From: Pseudarthrobacter phenanthrenivorans Sphe3
GTDB lineage: Bacteria > Actinomycetota > Actinomycetes > Actinomycetales > Micrococcaceae
Assembly: GCF_000189535.1 (NCBI RefSeq)
Contig: NC_015145.1
Coordinates: 2,666,001 to 2,730,000 of the forward strand
Reading direction: 5' to 3'
Length of the DNA stretch: 64,000 nt
Below, piece by piece: positions 17,078 through 28,690 of this stretch. The notes beneath the pieces were generated by a model. That model made no database searches. It was not told where the DNA came from and worked only from the letters and a program-made list of their open reading frames with translations. The position numbers and the translations under genes are program-made. Positions within the stretch are counted from its first letter, which is position 1. Each line of letters starts with the position of its first letter.

Positions 17078-17443
17078 TGGAGATGGGGGGAATTGAACCC
17101 CCGTCCGATGTCGTGTTGTCAGGGCTTCTCCGGGCGCAGTTTGCGTCGGATTTTCTCGGCCCCAGCCATGCTGCAAACAGCTGGCTGATCCGGGCCCAGT
17201 CATCTAAAAGTCCCGTTCACCCCGGTGACGAGGGTAAACAGCAGTGGCTATCTAAATGACGCCAGGAACCGGGGCGATAGCAACCCCGGGCTGACGGACT
17301 GTCTTACTGCTTAGGCAGCAAGAGCGAAGTCAGTGCGCTTAGATTCGGCACTTATTGGTTTGCAGAAGGCGTTTACGAGATAATTCTGCATCCTCGGCCC
17401 GCTTCACCTGTCGCGACTAACATCGTCGAAACCGATCATCCCC
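17078..17443 (-). ncRNA. ssrA: Transfer-messenger RNA (tmRNA)
   Basis: On the minus strand the 5' end GGGGATGATCGGTTTCGAC pairs through GGGGATG with CATCTCC at the 3' end (7-bp acceptor stem, one G-U). The T-arm GGGGGTTCAATTCCCCCC is present. CCA is not encoded. The tag frame is GCC-GAA-TCT-AAG-CGC-ACT-GAC-TTC-GCT-CTT-GCT-GCC-TAA = AESKRTDFALAA, the actinobacterial pattern ending in ALAA. Rescues stalled ribosomes with SmpB, whose gene is 3.5 kb away at 20992-21465. Confidence 0.95.
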
Positions 17444-17589
17444 GTATTTTGTTACCAAACCGGTGGGTTTCCCCGCCGGACTATCTATAGTAACGCATGG
17501 TCCGCAGGATTCATTCCAACTGCACCAGGCCTTATGAACAGGCCCTAGCGGCCACCGTGCGGCGCCTTCCACGGACGCGGATCAGGTTC

Positions 17590-19038
17590 CTATCGCGGAC
17601 TGTACCCTTCAGTGGCCGCAACGGCCCTGTCTTTATGCAAGAAGGCGGCCAGCCTCTCAGAGGTCGGAGGCGGAACGAAGCCTGTCGATTTGAGCTTGGT
17701 CAGGGTAAGGACGCTGTTTCGCGGCCGAGGCGCTGCCGCCTTGTCCCGAAAGTACTCCTCCGTGCTCACACCGGTGACAGATGCACGGGACCGGCCCACC
17801 AGCTCGTAGACGTCACTGGCAATGTCGGCCCATGATTGTGGCGGGCCGTCATTACTCAGGTTGTAGGTGCCGTAATCTGCACCAGATTCGAGTAGATGCC
17901 GTATGCCTGAAGCAATGTCCTCAGTAAAGCTAAGACGTCCGAACTGGTCATTCACAACAGACGGTTCGATACCGCGTCCCGCCAGTGCTGCCATAGTGCG
18001 CACAAAATTGTTGCCTTCACCTATGACCCAACTCGTTCTGACGATGTAGTGGCGCGGAACCACGCTAACCACAGCGTCCCCAGCTGCCTTGGTTTGCCCG
18101 TAAACGCCCAGGGGCGTGAAGATTTCAGCTTCATCATGGCGTGTGGCGGTGCCGTCAAAGACATAGTCGGAGCTCACATGGACCAGAGTCAGGTTGTACT
18201 CAACGGCAACGCGGGCCAGCCTGGCGACCGCCGCAACGTTGACGGACCAAGCTGCCGCTCGACCCGCATCGGTTTCTGCGGCATCCACAGCTGTGTAAGC
18301 TGCCGCGTTGATGATCGTTGAATAGTTTTTCCAACTCATGGTGGAGAACGCGGAGTCGCTCGCAAGATCGAAATCGCCCCGCCCGGCAAACTCGAAGCTC
18401 GAGTCGCCCTCGTACAGCTTCCGCAGAGCCTTTCCCAGCTGCCCGTCCGCGCCAACCACCAGGGTCTTCCTCGGGGGCATGGGCACCACATCGTTGAGCC
18501 GGGGGTGAGTCCTGTCTTTCTCGGATACCTCGGCTTGATCCAAAGGCACCGGCCATGCGATGGCTGACGCCTCATCCGCCAGGTTCAGGAAGGTGTACTG
18601 GCCCTGGGCGTCAGCGCTCCAATGATCGTTTACCAGGTAGGTATAAGCCGTATTGTCTTCGAGGGTCTGGAAGGCGTTCCCTACTCCGCGTGGGATGAAG
18701 ATCGCCTGGCTGGGGTCTAGTTCACAAGTGAAGACAGCGCCGAAGGACGGGCCTTCCCTGAGGTCTACCCATGCACCAAAGATTTTGCCCGTGGCAACTG
18801 AAATGAATTTGTCCCAAGGCTCAGCATGGATCCCGCGCGTGGTCCCGGCTTTTTCGTTATACGAGACGTTGTTTTGCACGGGCCGGAAGTCGGGGAGCCC
18901 CAATGCCAACATCTTTTCCCGCTGCCAATTTTCTTTGAACCAGCCCCGGCTGTCGCCATGAACCGGGAGGTCGTAGAGCACCACGCCCGGGATCGGAGTC
19001 CTGTGTGCAGCCAACGCTTTTGAGAATTCAAGAGGCAT
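17590..19038 (-). CDS. rmlCD: Bifunctional dTDP-4-dehydrorhamnose 3,5-epimerase / reductase
   Basis: 482 residues, a fusion of two enzymes of dTDP-L-rhamnose synthesis. Residues ~1-185 are an RmlC-type cupin (GDSRGWFKENWQREKM, GTTRGIHAEPWDKF with the catalytic His71, IFIPRGVGNAFQTLEDNTAY). Residues ~190-470 are an RmlD-type SDR: LVVGADGQLG (NADPH), INAAAYTAVDAAE, HVSSDYVFDG, and YGQTKAAGD with the YxxxK catalytic pair. The fusion occurs in other Actinobacteria. It lies 3 bases downstream of rmlB, so the two are co-transcribed. Rhamnose here probably feeds cell-wall polysaccharide. Confidence 0.93.
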   Translation of the reverse strand: MPLEFSKALAAHRTPIPGVVLYDLPVHGDSRGWFKENWQREKMLALGLPDFRPVQNNVSYNEKAGTTRGIHAEPWDKFISVATGKIFGAWVDLREGPSFGAVFTCELDPSQAIFIPRGVGNAFQTLEDNTAYTYLVNDHWSADAQGQYTFLNLADEASAIAWPVPLDQAEVSEKDRTHPRLNDVVPMPPRKTLVVGADGQLGKALRKLYEGDSSFEFAGRGDFDLASDSAFSTMSWKNYSTIINAAAYTAVDAAETDAGRAAAWSVNVAAVARLARVAVEYNLTLVHVSSDYVFDGTATRHDEAEIFTPLGVYGQTKAAGDAVVSVVPRHYIVRTSWVIGEGNNFVRTMAALAGRGIEPSVVNDQFGRLSFTEDIASGIRHLLESGADYGTYNLSNDGPPQSWADIASDVYELVGRSRASVTGVSTEEYFRDKAAAPRPRNSVLTLTKLKSTGFVPPPTSERLAAFLHKDRAVAATEGYSPR

Positions 19039-19041
19039 CTT

Positions 19042-20985
<1,944 letters not shown>

Positions 20986-20991
20986 AGTGCC

Positions 20992-21465
20992 CTAGCGGCG
21001 GCGGTTGCGTTCGCGCATTTCGCGCTGGGCCTCGCGGTTGTCCTGCTGCTCCCGGAGGGTCTGGCGCTTGTCGTACTCGCGCTTACCGCGGGCGACGCCG
21101 ATCTCCACCTTTGCCTTGCCGTCCACGAAGTACAGCTGCAGCGGAACGATGGTGTACCCGGATTCCCGGACCTTGTGCGAGATCTTGATGAGCTCCTCGC
21201 GGTGCAGCAGCAGCTTGCGCCGGCGGCGCGCAGCGTGGTTGGTCCAGCTGCCCTGGTTGTACTCGGGGATGTGGATGGCCTCCATCCACAGCTCGTCGTT
21301 GTAGAACGTGCAGAACCCGTCCACCATGGAGGCATGGCCCTCGCGCAGGGACTTCACTTCGGTGCCCATGAGCGCGATTCCAGCCTCGTAGGTGTCCAGC
21401 ACGTGGTAGTCGTGCCGGGCCTTCCGGTTGGTGGCCACCACTTTACGGCCACTTTCTTTAGGCAA
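20992..21465 (-). CDS. smpB: SsrA-binding protein SmpB
   Basis: 157 residues. Binds the tRNA-like domain of tmRNA. Core motifs: NRKARHDYHVLDTYEAGIAL, GTEVKSLREGHASMVDGFCT, YNQGSWTNHAARRRRKLLLH, and the Lys/Arg-rich C-terminal tail (KREYDKRQTLREQQDNREA). Its tmRNA partner lies 3.5 kb downstream, separated by the rml genes. Confidence 0.95.
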   Translation of the reverse strand: MPKESGRKVVATNRKARHDYHVLDTYEAGIALMGTEVKSLREGHASMVDGFCTFYNDELWMEAIHIPEYNQGSWTNHAARRRRKLLLHREELIKISHKVRESGYTIVPLQLYFVDGKAKVEIGVARGKREYDKRQTLREQQDNREAQREMRERNRRR

Positions 21466-21566
21466 GGGAAAGCTCCTCAGTTCGAAGAATCGGATGCCTC
21501 CGGACCAGCCGGCGCGGAGTCATACCAGTGTACGGCAGCACGCCGGCCGGACTGGAAGCCGGCGGG

Positions 21567-23015
21567 CTACAGGAGGCCCATCGGATCGACGGCGTTGCCG
21601 TTCAGCCAGGTTTCGAAGTGCGAGTGGCAGCCCGTGGAGTTGCCGGTGTTGCCGGAGTAGGCAATCAGCTGACCTTGCGACACCCGCTGGCCGTTCGATA
21701 CCACGATGCTGGCGTTGTGGTAATAGATCGTATTGAGCGTGTTGCCTTCGACCAAGCCGTGGGAAATCTTGACGCGCCACCCGCCGCCGTCCGCCGAGCT
21801 CCAGCCGGAGCTGAACACTTCTCCGGCTGCTGCGGCGTAGACGGGCGTTCCACAGGCGGCACCGAAGTCGATGCCCGTGTGCATGTATCCGCCCTGGCCA
21901 TAGAAGTCGATGGTCCCGGGCGGGGTGGCACGCCAGCCGAAGCCGGACGTGATGGGGACACCGCCGTTGAAGGGGTGCCGGAGGCCAAAGGCCGACGGCG
22001 ATCCCACGGGCGGCATGAATGACTGCACCGGCGGCGGTGGGGGTGCAGGCTGGTTCCTCGCCGCAGCTGCGGCAGCCGCGGCTGCGGCAGCTGCTGCAGC
22101 CGCAGCCTCTGCTTTCCTGCGCTGTTCAGCTTCCCAGGCTTCCCGCAGCTTCCGGTCGCGCTCCTGGATCTCGGCTGCCACCGCGTTCTGGCTGGCCTGG
22201 ACGCCCGCCAGCTGCGACTGGATCCCTGGCTTGGCGGCCTGCAGTTCTGCATCAAGGCGGGTGGTGTCAGCGATGAGCCGGTCCACCTCTTCCTTTTTCG
22301 CTGCCGCTTCGTCACGGGCTGCCTTTTCCCGCTCCAGCGCTGCGTCAGCTTTGGCCTTAAGGTCCTTGATCTCGGCTTCGACGGCCTGGAGCCGCGCTTC
22401 GGAGTTCACGTTGGTGGCGCTCTGCTGCTGGAGTTTGTCCATGGCAGCGTTCTGGCTGCGCATGGCCTGGTCCGCCAGGTCCATGGTCTCCGTCAGGCTG
22501 CCGCCGTTGTTGGATCCGAAGAACAGCGACAGGTTGGACGGGACGCCGCCGGACTTGTAGGCCTGGGTGGCAATCTGCCCGATCAGCTTCTTGGTATCGG
22601 CGATCTTCTGCTTGTCAGTTTCAAGCTGCTGCGTGATTTTGGCCTTGTTCTGCTGGGCCATGTCAACGCGGGCGGAGAGTGCTTCCACTTCTTTAACGGC
22701 TCCGGCCACCCGGCCCTGCGCCTCGAGGAGTGCCTGCTGGGCGCCGGGCAGCTGGCCCTGGTAGATGACCAGGTCGCTGGCCGCTTTGGCAATCCGCGAA
22801 TCGACGAATTCCAATGACTGCTGAACCCGGGCCGCCTCTGCCTCCAGTGCCTTCTGCCGGTCCTCGAGCTCGTCGGCAAAGGCAACAGGCGTGGAGGAAG
22901 CCAGCCCTGCGGCGAGGACGACTGCCAGCACACCGCTGAGAATGCTGGTGCGCTGCGCACCCCTGCGCCGGCCGTTCAGCCGGTGCTGCGGGGATTTTCG
23001 ATCCGTTTCGTTCAT
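21567..23015 (-). CDS. M23 peptidoglycan peptidase with long coiled coil (EnvC-like FtsEX partner)
   Basis: 482 residues from the ATG at 23015 (AAGGAA upstream; a second ATG at 23039 has none). N-terminal signal/anchor SILSGVLAVVLAAGLASSTPVAFA, then ~230 residues of heptad-rich coiled coil (KALEAEAARVQQSLEFVDSR ...), a run of 18 Ala and a Pro-rich linker. The C-terminal LytM/M23 domain has the zinc ligands HTGIDFGAACGTPVYAAAAG (H-x3-D) and GCHSHFETW (H-x-H). Directly downstream of ftsX. In other bacteria FtsEX controls such coiled-coil hydrolases or activators at the septum, so this is the likely effector. Confidence 0.88.
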   Translation of the reverse strand: MNETDRKSPQHRLNGRRRGAQRTSILSGVLAVVLAAGLASSTPVAFADELEDRQKALEAEAARVQQSLEFVDSRIAKAASDLVIYQGQLPGAQQALLEAQGRVAGAVKEVEALSARVDMAQQNKAKITQQLETDKQKIADTKKLIGQIATQAYKSGGVPSNLSLFFGSNNGGSLTETMDLADQAMRSQNAAMDKLQQQSATNVNSEARLQAVEAEIKDLKAKADAALEREKAARDEAAAKKEEVDRLIADTTRLDAELQAAKPGIQSQLAGVQASQNAVAAEIQERDRKLREAWEAEQRRKAEAAAAAAAAAAAAAAAARNQPAPPPPPVQSFMPPVGSPSAFGLRHPFNGGVPITSGFGWRATPPGTIDFYGQGGYMHTGIDFGAACGTPVYAAAAGEVFSSGWSSADGGGWRVKISHGLVEGNTLNTIYYHNASIVVSNGQRVSQGQLIAYSGNTGNSTGCHSHFETWLNGNAVDPMGLL

Positions 23016-23041
23016 GGGCATTCCTTGTTCGGTTTGCATAC

Positions 23042-23956
23042 CTAGACGCGAAGGTATCGGCGCAAGGTCAAGAGGGACGAAATTCCGGCCAAGGATCCGC
23101 CAAGGATTATCAACGCAGGCGCCAGGATCAGCGTCTGGCCGGAGGAAATGAAGGCGGTATCCGGGTACTGCTGGGACATGTATTCGCCAAGGAAGAAGTG
23201 CGCAACCGCCCAGAGTGTGGCAGATGCCAGCGCCGCACCGATGACGGCGGCGATGACGCCTTCCAGGATGAACGGCAGCTGGATCACTGTCTTGGAGGCG
23301 CCCACCAGGCGCATGATGCCTGTCTCACGGCGCCGGCTGAAGGCGGAGAGCCGGATGGTGGTGGCGATCAGCAGGATGGCGCAGACGATCATGACGCCGG
23401 CGATACCCACCGCTACGAGCGAGGCGCCGTTCATCACGGAGAAAAGACGCTCAAGAAGCTGGCGCTGGTCGATGACAGTTTCCACGCCCGGCTGCGAGGA
23501 GAAGGTCTCGCTGATGATCTGGTATTTCTCCGGGTCCTTCATGTTGATCCGGAACGACGCCGGCAACTGGTCAGGGGTCACCGAGTCTACGATGGGCGAA
23601 TTCGAAAACTGGTCCTTGAAGTGCTTGTAGGCCTCGTCCTTGGACTCGAACTGGAAGTCGTTCACATACTGGGCCACGGCAGGTGATTCGAGGAGGGCGT
23701 TGAGGCTCTCCTGCTGCTCGGGGGTGACGGGCCCGCTGGCGCAACCCGCCGCCGTCGACCCTTCACTGCAGAGGAAAATGGCTACCTGGACTTTGTCGTA
23801 CCAGTAGCCCTTCATCTGGTTGATCTGCATTTGCAGCATGCCGGCTGCGCCCACGAAGGTGAGCGAGACGAAGGTGACCAGGATGACTGAGACCACCATT
23901 GAAAGGTTGCGGCGGAGGCCGCTGCCGATCTCGCCGAGGATGAATGCAAGCCTCAT
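23042..23956 (-). CDS. ftsX: Cell division permease FtsX
   Basis: 304 residues. Four membrane segments: one N-terminal ([20 protein letters not shown]) and three C-terminal. Between them is a large extracytoplasmic domain (about residues 45-165) containing two Cys (FLCSEG, GCASG) that may form a disulfide. Typical start [20 protein letters not shown]. Overlaps ftsE by 4 bases. Transmits ATPase activity of FtsE to septal peptidoglycan hydrolases. Confidence 0.95.
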   Translation of the reverse strand: MRLAFILGEIGSGLRRNLSMVVSVILVTFVSLTFVGAAGMLQMQINQMKGYWYDKVQVAIFLCSEGSTAAGCASGPVTPEQQESLNALLESPAVAQYVNDFQFESKDEAYKHFKDQFSNSPIVDSVTPDQLPASFRINMKDPEKYQIISETFSSQPGVETVIDQRQLLERLFSVMNGASLVAVGIAGVMIVCAILLIATTIRLSAFSRRRETGIMRLVGASKTVIQLPFILEGVIAAVIGAALASATLWAVAHFFLGEYMSQQYPDTAFISSGQTLILAPALIILGGSLAGISSLLTLRRYLRV

Positions 23957-24732
23957 CGCTGTCCCCCGCCCTCGCCTGGAAGGCCGGCGCCGGGATCTTC
24001 ACGGCCGCTCGCATCCTTGAGCCTGCGGGACTGTCCCACCACGGGGATCATCGAGGTGTACAGCGCCTTTGCCTCGTCACGGATGACCACGCCGTTCTTC
24101 AGCTCCACCACGCGTTTGCGCATCTCATTAACGATGTCGTCGTCGTGCGTGGCCATCACCACGGTGGTGCCGTTCTGGTTGATCTTGTCCAGGACGCCCA
24201 TGATGCCCATCGAGGTGGTGGGGTCAAGGTTTCCGGTCGGCTCGTCGGCGAGGAGGATTCCGGGCCGGTTGACCACGGCGCGGGCGATGGCCACGCGCTG
24301 CTGTTCGCCGCCGGAGAGCTCGTGCGGCATGCGGTGTTCCTTGCCCTCCAGGCCCACGGTCTTCAGGACCTCGGGGACGGTGTCCCGGATGACACTGCGG
24401 CTCTTGCCGATGACCTGCATGGCGAACGCGACGTTGGCGAAGACGTTCTTCTGCGGGAGGAGCCGGAAGTCCTGGAAGACGACGCCGATGCCGCGCCTTA
24501 GGCGGGGCACGCGCCAGCTGCTGATCTTGGCCACGTTTTGGCCGGCGACATAGACGGCGCCGGAAGTGGCGCGGTCTTCCTTCAGGACGAGCCGGAGGAA
24601 CGTGGATTTTCCGGAGCCTGAGGCGCCGACGAGGAAGGCGAATTCGCCGCGGTCAATCTCAAGGTTGACAGAGTCCAGCGCAGGCCGGGCTTTCTGGTCG
24701 TAGACCTTGGTGACATTTTCGAATCGAATCAT
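23953..24732 (-). CDS. ftsE: Cell division ATP-binding protein FtsE
   Basis: 259 residues from the ATG at 24732 ([12 protein letters not shown]). ABC ATPase: Walker [16 protein letters not shown], signature [14 protein letters not shown], Walker [13 protein letters not shown], and H-loop [11 protein letters not shown] ~30-residue Gly/Arg-rich C-terminal tail ([21 protein letters not shown]) extends beyond the usual end. A -10-like TATAGT lies at 24839-24834 on this strand, but no good -35 was found. Confidence 0.95.
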   Translation of the reverse strand: MIRFENVTKVYDQKARPALDSVNLEIDRGEFAFLVGASGSGKSTFLRLVLKEDRATSGAVYVAGQNVAKISSWRVPRLRRGIGVVFQDFRLLPQKNVFANVAFAMQVIGKSRSVIRDTVPEVLKTVGLEGKEHRMPHELSGGEQQRVAIARAVVNRPGILLADEPTGNLDPTTSMGIMGVLDKINQNGTTVVMATHDDDIVNEMRKRVVELKNGVVIRDEAKALYTSMIPVVGQSRRLKDASGREDPGAGLPGEGGGQR

Positions 24733-24917
24733 GGCCCTAAGTACCCTGCAGGGCATGGCTGATTCTGTTGCAGCCCAGTTCTGCAGCCGGTGCGCGGGTT
24801 TTCGTTTGGGGGAAGTAGGGCCCCGGCCCCTCGACTATACGCAGGGAAACCCTTGAATCAGGCGGCTTTCAGGGGGCGTGTCGCGGGATAGGACCCTGGC
24901 CCGGCCGCTGGGTGAAC

Positions 24918-26033
24918 CTACTTCTCCGCGTTGCGGTTGTCTGTCCGCCACCTGATGCCGGCGTCGATGAAGTCGTCGATTTCGCCGTCGAACACCGCGG
25001 ACGTGTTTCCCACCTCGTGCTCCGTCCTCAAGTCCTTGACCATCTGGTATGGATTGAGGACATAGGACCGCATCTGGTCGCCCCAAGACGCTTTGACGTC
25101 GCCGGCCAACGCCTTCTTTTCGGCGTCTTCCTGTTCCTTCTTCAGCAGCAGGAGCCTGGACTGGAGCACGCGCATGGCGGCGGCACGGTTCTGCAGCTGG
25201 GACTTCTCGTTCTGCATGGAAACCACCGTCCCGGTGGGAATGTGGGTCAGGCGGACGGCGGAGTCGGTGGTGTTGACTGACTGGCCGCCGGGGCCGGAGG
25301 AACGGAAGACGTCCACGCGGATCTCGTTGTCGGGGATTTCAATGGAGTCGGTCTGTTCGATCAGGGGGATCACTTCGACAGCGGCGAACGACGTCTGGCG
25401 CCGGCCCTGGTTGTCGAACGGGCTGATGCGGACTAGCCGGTGCGTGCCGGCCTCGACGCTGAGGGTGCCGTAGGCGTACGGGGCCTTGACCTCGAAGGTT
25501 GCCGACTTGAGGCCGGCTTCTTCGGCATAGGAGGTGTCCATCACGGTGGTGGGGTAGCCGTGCCGTTCGGCCCAGCGGAGGTACATGCGCATCAGCATTT
25601 CGGCGAAGTCGGCAGCGTCAACACCGCCCGCTCCGGCGCGAATGGATACTACGGCTTCGCGTTCGTCATACTCACCCGACAGCAGGGTGACGACTTCAAG
25701 TTCTTTGAGTGCCTTCTTGATGGATTCCAGCTCAGCTGCAGCCTCCCCCATCGAAGCGGCGTCGTCCTCATCCTGTCCCAGTTCCACGAGGACTTCGAGA
25801 TCGTCAATTCTTGAGGCCAGGTTGTTGAGCCGTTCAAGCTCCGACTGGCGGTGGGAAAGACGCGAGGTGATTTTTTGTGCCGCTGACGGATCGTCCCACA
25901 GGTCCGGCTCGCCCGCCCGCTCGCTCAGTTCAGCGATGTCTTCCTTCAGTGCCTCTACGTCGGAGACTCTTTCGATGGACTCGTAGGTAGCCCGAAGGGC
26001 GCGGATTTCAGCGGAAAAATCAATATTGGCCAT
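24918..26033 (-). CDS. prfB: Peptide chain release factor 2
   Basis: 371 residues. Recognises UGA/UAA. The stop-codon-reading tripeptide is in [15 protein letters not shown] (SPF) and the hydrolysis motif is [20 protein letters not shown] (GGQ). The frame is intact from [10 protein letters not shown] onward, so there is no programmed frameshift of the E. coli type. Upstream of ftsEX, the conserved actinobacterial order. Confidence 0.96.
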   Translation of the reverse strand: MANIDFSAEIRALRATYESIERVSDVEALKEDIAELSERAGEPDLWDDPSAAQKITSRLSHRQSELERLNNLASRIDDLEVLVELGQDEDDAASMGEAAAELESIKKALKELEVVTLLSGEYDEREAVVSIRAGAGGVDAADFAEMLMRMYLRWAERHGYPTTVMDTSYAEEAGLKSATFEVKAPYAYGTLSVEAGTHRLVRISPFDNQGRRQTSFAAVEVIPLIEQTDSIEIPDNEIRVDVFRSSGPGGQSVNTTDSAVRLTHIPTGTVVSMQNEKSQLQNRAAAMRVLQSRLLLLKKEQEDAEKKALAGDVKASWGDQMRSYVLNPYQMVKDLRTEHEVGNTSAVFDGEIDDFIDAGIRWRTDNRNAEK

Positions 26034-26093
26034 GGTTGTTTAAGCCTACGCTATCCGGCACGGCGCCCCGGCTTGCTGGGTGCCACTGCAGGG

Positions 26094-26540
26094 TCAGCGC
26101 GTCAGCCGTGAGCGCGCTGTCGATGCGGCTTCTATCCTGATGCCGTCGGGCACCAGGAAATTCACCACAGGAGGGTGGACCGCCGCGGACAACACAACGA
26201 CGGCGGTGGTGCCGTCGGGAGTGCCGGTTGCACCCGTGACTTCGAGGCCGCCGAAACGGTGGGAAGCGGGGCTCCTTGCGATGAAGTCTGCTGCGACATT
26301 CCTGACGCGGGCGGGATTGAGTGTTGCCGACGGAGTGCCGCCCTGCGTGTCCACCTCCCCCAAGGTATAGCTGTCGGCGGCGGCCAGGGAGGCGCCGTCG
26401 GCCAGGGAGAGCAGGCGCTTGTGCTCCAGGTAGACGGACGATATGCCAATCACCACCGTTGCCACCAGCAGTGCCAGTGTCACGTACCCGAGGATCATCA
26501 CCATCATCTGGCCGTCCTCGTTTCCGCTCCTGTCGGTCAT
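26094..26540 (-). CDS. TadG-like pilus-assembly protein (Flp/Rv3660-type)
   Basis: 148 residues. After a short hydrophilic start comes EDGQMMVMILGYVTLALLVA and a membrane helix, then YLEHKRLLSLADGASLAAAD, the conserved putative Flp pilus-assembly TadG N-terminal segment. The remainder is a ~90-residue extracytoplasmic domain. Overlaps the upstream tadE-like gene by 4 bases. Last gene of the tad operon. Confidence 0.8.
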   Translation of the reverse strand: MTDRSGNEDGQMMVMILGYVTLALLVATVVIGISSVYLEHKRLLSLADGASLAAADSYTLGEVDTQGGTPSATLNPARVRNVAADFIARSPASHRFGGLEVTGATGTPDGTTAVVVLSAAVHPPVVNFLVPDGIRIEAASTARSRLTR

Positions 26541-27052
26541 CGATACCTGCCCACCAACTGAGTTGCCGATGCCTCCACTTCGCTTGCCGCAAGACGGAAG
26601 CCGTCGCTGAACGGCACAAACGGGAGTGGCACGGTCAGTTTCACGGTGATGGTGACGGCCGTACCGGCAGCCTGGCAGTCGCCCGGGTTGCAGGTAGTCG
26701 AGATACTGGCTTCCTCCGGCCGGTGCCCGAAGTCGGCAAGGGCGATGGACACCGCCTGCTCCGCCGCAGCTTGGGCAGACGCCCCGTCGGGCTGGGCAAC
26801 GTAGACCTTGGCCGCCTGGTCGGCTGCTCCCACCACGGCAAAGGAACCGCCTTGGATCTGCCCCACCGTGATGACGAAGTAGACCACGGGCACCATCAAC
26901 AGGAGGGCGAGGAACGTGAACTCGACCACGGCGCTTCCCTTCTCGTGCCCCCGTCCAGATTGCTCCGGCCCGGCTGCGACCGGCAGGCAGAAAGCCTCAG
27001 CCAGCCTGGTCCTAAGGAAGGCCACCGCGGGCTCATGGCTGCACCGCCGCAT
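26537..27052 (-). CDS. TadE-like pseudopilin
   Basis: 171 residues. Prepilin-like segment GHEKGSAVVEFTFLALLLMV (Gly-Ser-Ala-x-x-E with Glu at +5 and a hydrophobic helix), typical of TadE/TadF minor pilins. The mature part has a CNPGDC pair that could form a disulfide. It overlaps the previous TadE gene by 20 bases; GGAGG of its ribosome site lies inside that gene. Confidence 0.8.
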   Translation of the reverse strand: MRRCSHEPAVAFLRTRLAEAFCLPVAAGPEQSGRGHEKGSAVVEFTFLALLLMVPVVYFVITVGQIQGGSFAVVGAADQAAKVYVAQPDGASAQAAAEQAVSIALADFGHRPEEASISTTCNPGDCQAAGTAVTITVKLTVPLPFVPFSDGFRLAASEVEASATQLVGRYR

Positions 27053-27458
27053 GCCCCTTCACCTCCAGCATGCCTGCCGGACCGATGAGGCCGATCACGG
27101 GCATTGGTGCGCGGACCGTCACCTCCAGTGTCCGAAGCCCCTGCAAAGTAACTTCAGTGGTGCTGACCTCCCGGGCAAACCCGGAGTTGAGTGCCGAGCC
27201 GATGAGGCTGCGGGTCCTCTCTTCGGCGTCGGTCATGCCCCGGTCTGCGAGGGTTCCGTAACGGGCGCCTGACGCTGCTGCATCGATCAGCGTGTTGCGG
27301 ACATGAAGGATCAGTGTCAGTTGGATGATGGCCAGGAAGAACATCGTGAGGAGCCCTCCCACCAGGACGAAGTCCACGACCGCCGAGCCCTGCTCCCCCG
27401 GCCTGCCCGGAGTGCCGCCCACAGGTGAGGCGCGCCGGGATCGGCGGGGCCGCGCCAT
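27033..27458 (-). CDS. TadE-family pseudopilin
   Basis: 141 residues from the ATG at 27458 (MARPRRSRRAS). Prepilin-like signature GEQGSAVVDFVLVGGLLTMF (acidic residue at +5 is Asp), then LILHVRNTLIDAAASGARYG, the TadE-family motif. It starts 4 bases after the small pilin-like gene. Confidence 0.82.
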   Translation of the reverse strand: MARPRRSRRASPVGGTPGRPGEQGSAVVDFVLVGGLLTMFFLAIIQLTLILHVRNTLIDAAASGARYGTLADRGMTDAEERTRSLIGSALNSGFAREVSTTEVTLQGLRTLEVTVRAPMPVIGLIGPAGMLEVKGHAAVQP

Positions 27459-27462
27459 GAAG

Positions 27463-27684
27463 CTAGCTTCCCACCGTGTCCATGGCCTGGTTGAACATGG
27501 ATTCCAGTGCCGGACCGGCGAGTGCCAGCAGTGCAGCCACAAGCACAGCGGACATCAAGGTGATCATGACCCAGCCCGGCACATCGCCCCTTTCATGGTG
27601 GTCGTTCACCGCCCGCATTCGTGATCGAAAGGCAGTGCACAGCTCCTGCAGCAACGAGGCGCAGCGGTTACCCATGGTCTTCAT
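27463..27684 (-). CDS. Small Flp-pilin-like membrane protein
   Basis: 73 residues. One hydrophobic helix (WVMITLMSAVLVAALLALAG) preceded by HHERGDVPG and followed by PALESMFNQAMDTV. The size, position just before tadE and layout fit the Flp-type structural pilin found in actinobacterial tad loci, but the classical Flp G/XXXXEY motif is not evident, so the call is by context. GAGG lies 6 bases before its ATG. Confidence 0.6.
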   Translation of the reverse strand: MKTMGNRCASLLQELCTAFRSRMRAVNDHHERGDVPGWVMITLMSAVLVAALLALAGPALESMFNQAMDTVGS

Positions 27685-27748
27685 TTCCGGTCCTCTTCCT
27701 GATTCGGTTGTTCAAGCTTTCCTGCTTCGGATGCCATACAGCGCCCTC

Positions 27749-28690
27749 CTAGAGCCCGAGGTTGATGGCTGCAAGCCCGGGAAAAACTGCGAAAACCACA
27801 GTCAGCGGGAGCACGCCAAAAACGAGCGGAACCATCATCGCGATCTCCTTTTTGCCGGCGGCCTCCATCAGGTCGCGCTTGGCGGTGTCGCGTACGTCCT
27901 GGGCCTGTGCGCGCAGTACGTCCGCCAGTGGAGTGCCTCTCTCGACGGCTACAACAATTCCGTCCACGAACCTGACCAGCGGCGCCAGGTCTGTCCGGGC
28001 AGAGAATTCCTGTAATGCCTGCACCAGGGGCTTGCCGGCCCTGGTTTCGGCGAGGATATTGGAAAACTCCCTGCTCAGTTCGCCCTTCGCGCTGCGGCAA
28101 ACACGGTCGAGGGCTCCTGTTGCACTCTCCCCTGCGCTGACCGCGAGCGCCATGAGCTCAGCGAGGCTGGGGAATTCAGCCATCATTCGGGTTTCCCGCC
28201 GTTTGACCTGAGCTCCCAGCCAGTAGTCGCGCAGAATGAAGCCGCCGACGGCGCTACCCATGACGGCCACAGCAGCGAGGAGCGGGTTTACCCTGCCGGC
28301 TGCCGCTCCAATGGCTGTGACACCAAGGGCGGCGGCAAAGCCTGCCGCCGCCCACAGGAGCTGTTCGGCGCGGAATTCAAGGGAGCTCTTATTGATACCC
28401 GCCTGTGCCAACCGTCGGGTGGTTGCGCCGGGTGAAGGGTTCAGTTTTCCCAATGCCGCCATTGCATCGCGGAAGACAGGGCGGAGTATTCTCTCCAGCG
28501 GTCCGAAGGGTGTGAGATTTTGCTCCCCAGAGTTCAGCAGCCGTGATTCGAGGTTCTGGGACTTCAGCTGCGGCTCGATGCGTTCTGTCAGGGTGGTTGC
28601 ACGCATAAGCGGGGATCTAAACACGATGAGCCACAGGCCGACGCCCATTACAAACCCAGAGATAACGGCGGCCGGCGAAATGTCACTCAT
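27749..28690 (-). CDS. tadC: Type II secretion F-domain protein TadC
   Basis: 313 residues. Inner-membrane platform protein of the tad system: N-terminal membrane helix, two membrane segments around residues 115-155, then the F domain (MMAEFPSLAELMALAVSAGE, REFSNILAETRAGKPLVQAL, VERGTPLADVLRAQAQDVRD) and a C-terminal membrane helix. Overlaps tadB by 4 bases. Confidence 0.88.
   Translation of the reverse strand: MSDISPAAVISGFVMGVGLWLIVFRSPLMRATTLTERIEPQLKSQNLESRLLNSGEQNLTPFGPLERILRPVFRDAMAALGKLNPSPGATTRRLAQAGINKSSLEFRAEQLLWAAAGFAAALGVTAIGAAAGRVNPLLAAVAVMGSAVGGFILRDYWLGAQVKRRETRMMAEFPSLAELMALAVSAGESATGALDRVCRSAKGELSREFSNILAETRAGKPLVQALQEFSARTDLAPLVRFVDGIVVAVERGTPLADVLRAQAQDVRDTAKRDLMEAAGKKEIAMMVPLVFGVLPLTVVFAVFPGLAAINLGL

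Noticed and set aside
15746..17089. Integrase-mediated att sites at the tmRNA end
   Set aside because: The 17-bp repeats are att-like, but the only gene between them is an IS481 DDE transposase; no tyrosine or serine recombinase is present.
24918..26033. Programmed frameshift in prfB
   Set aside because: The frame is continuous from start to stop with no internal UGA near codon 26.
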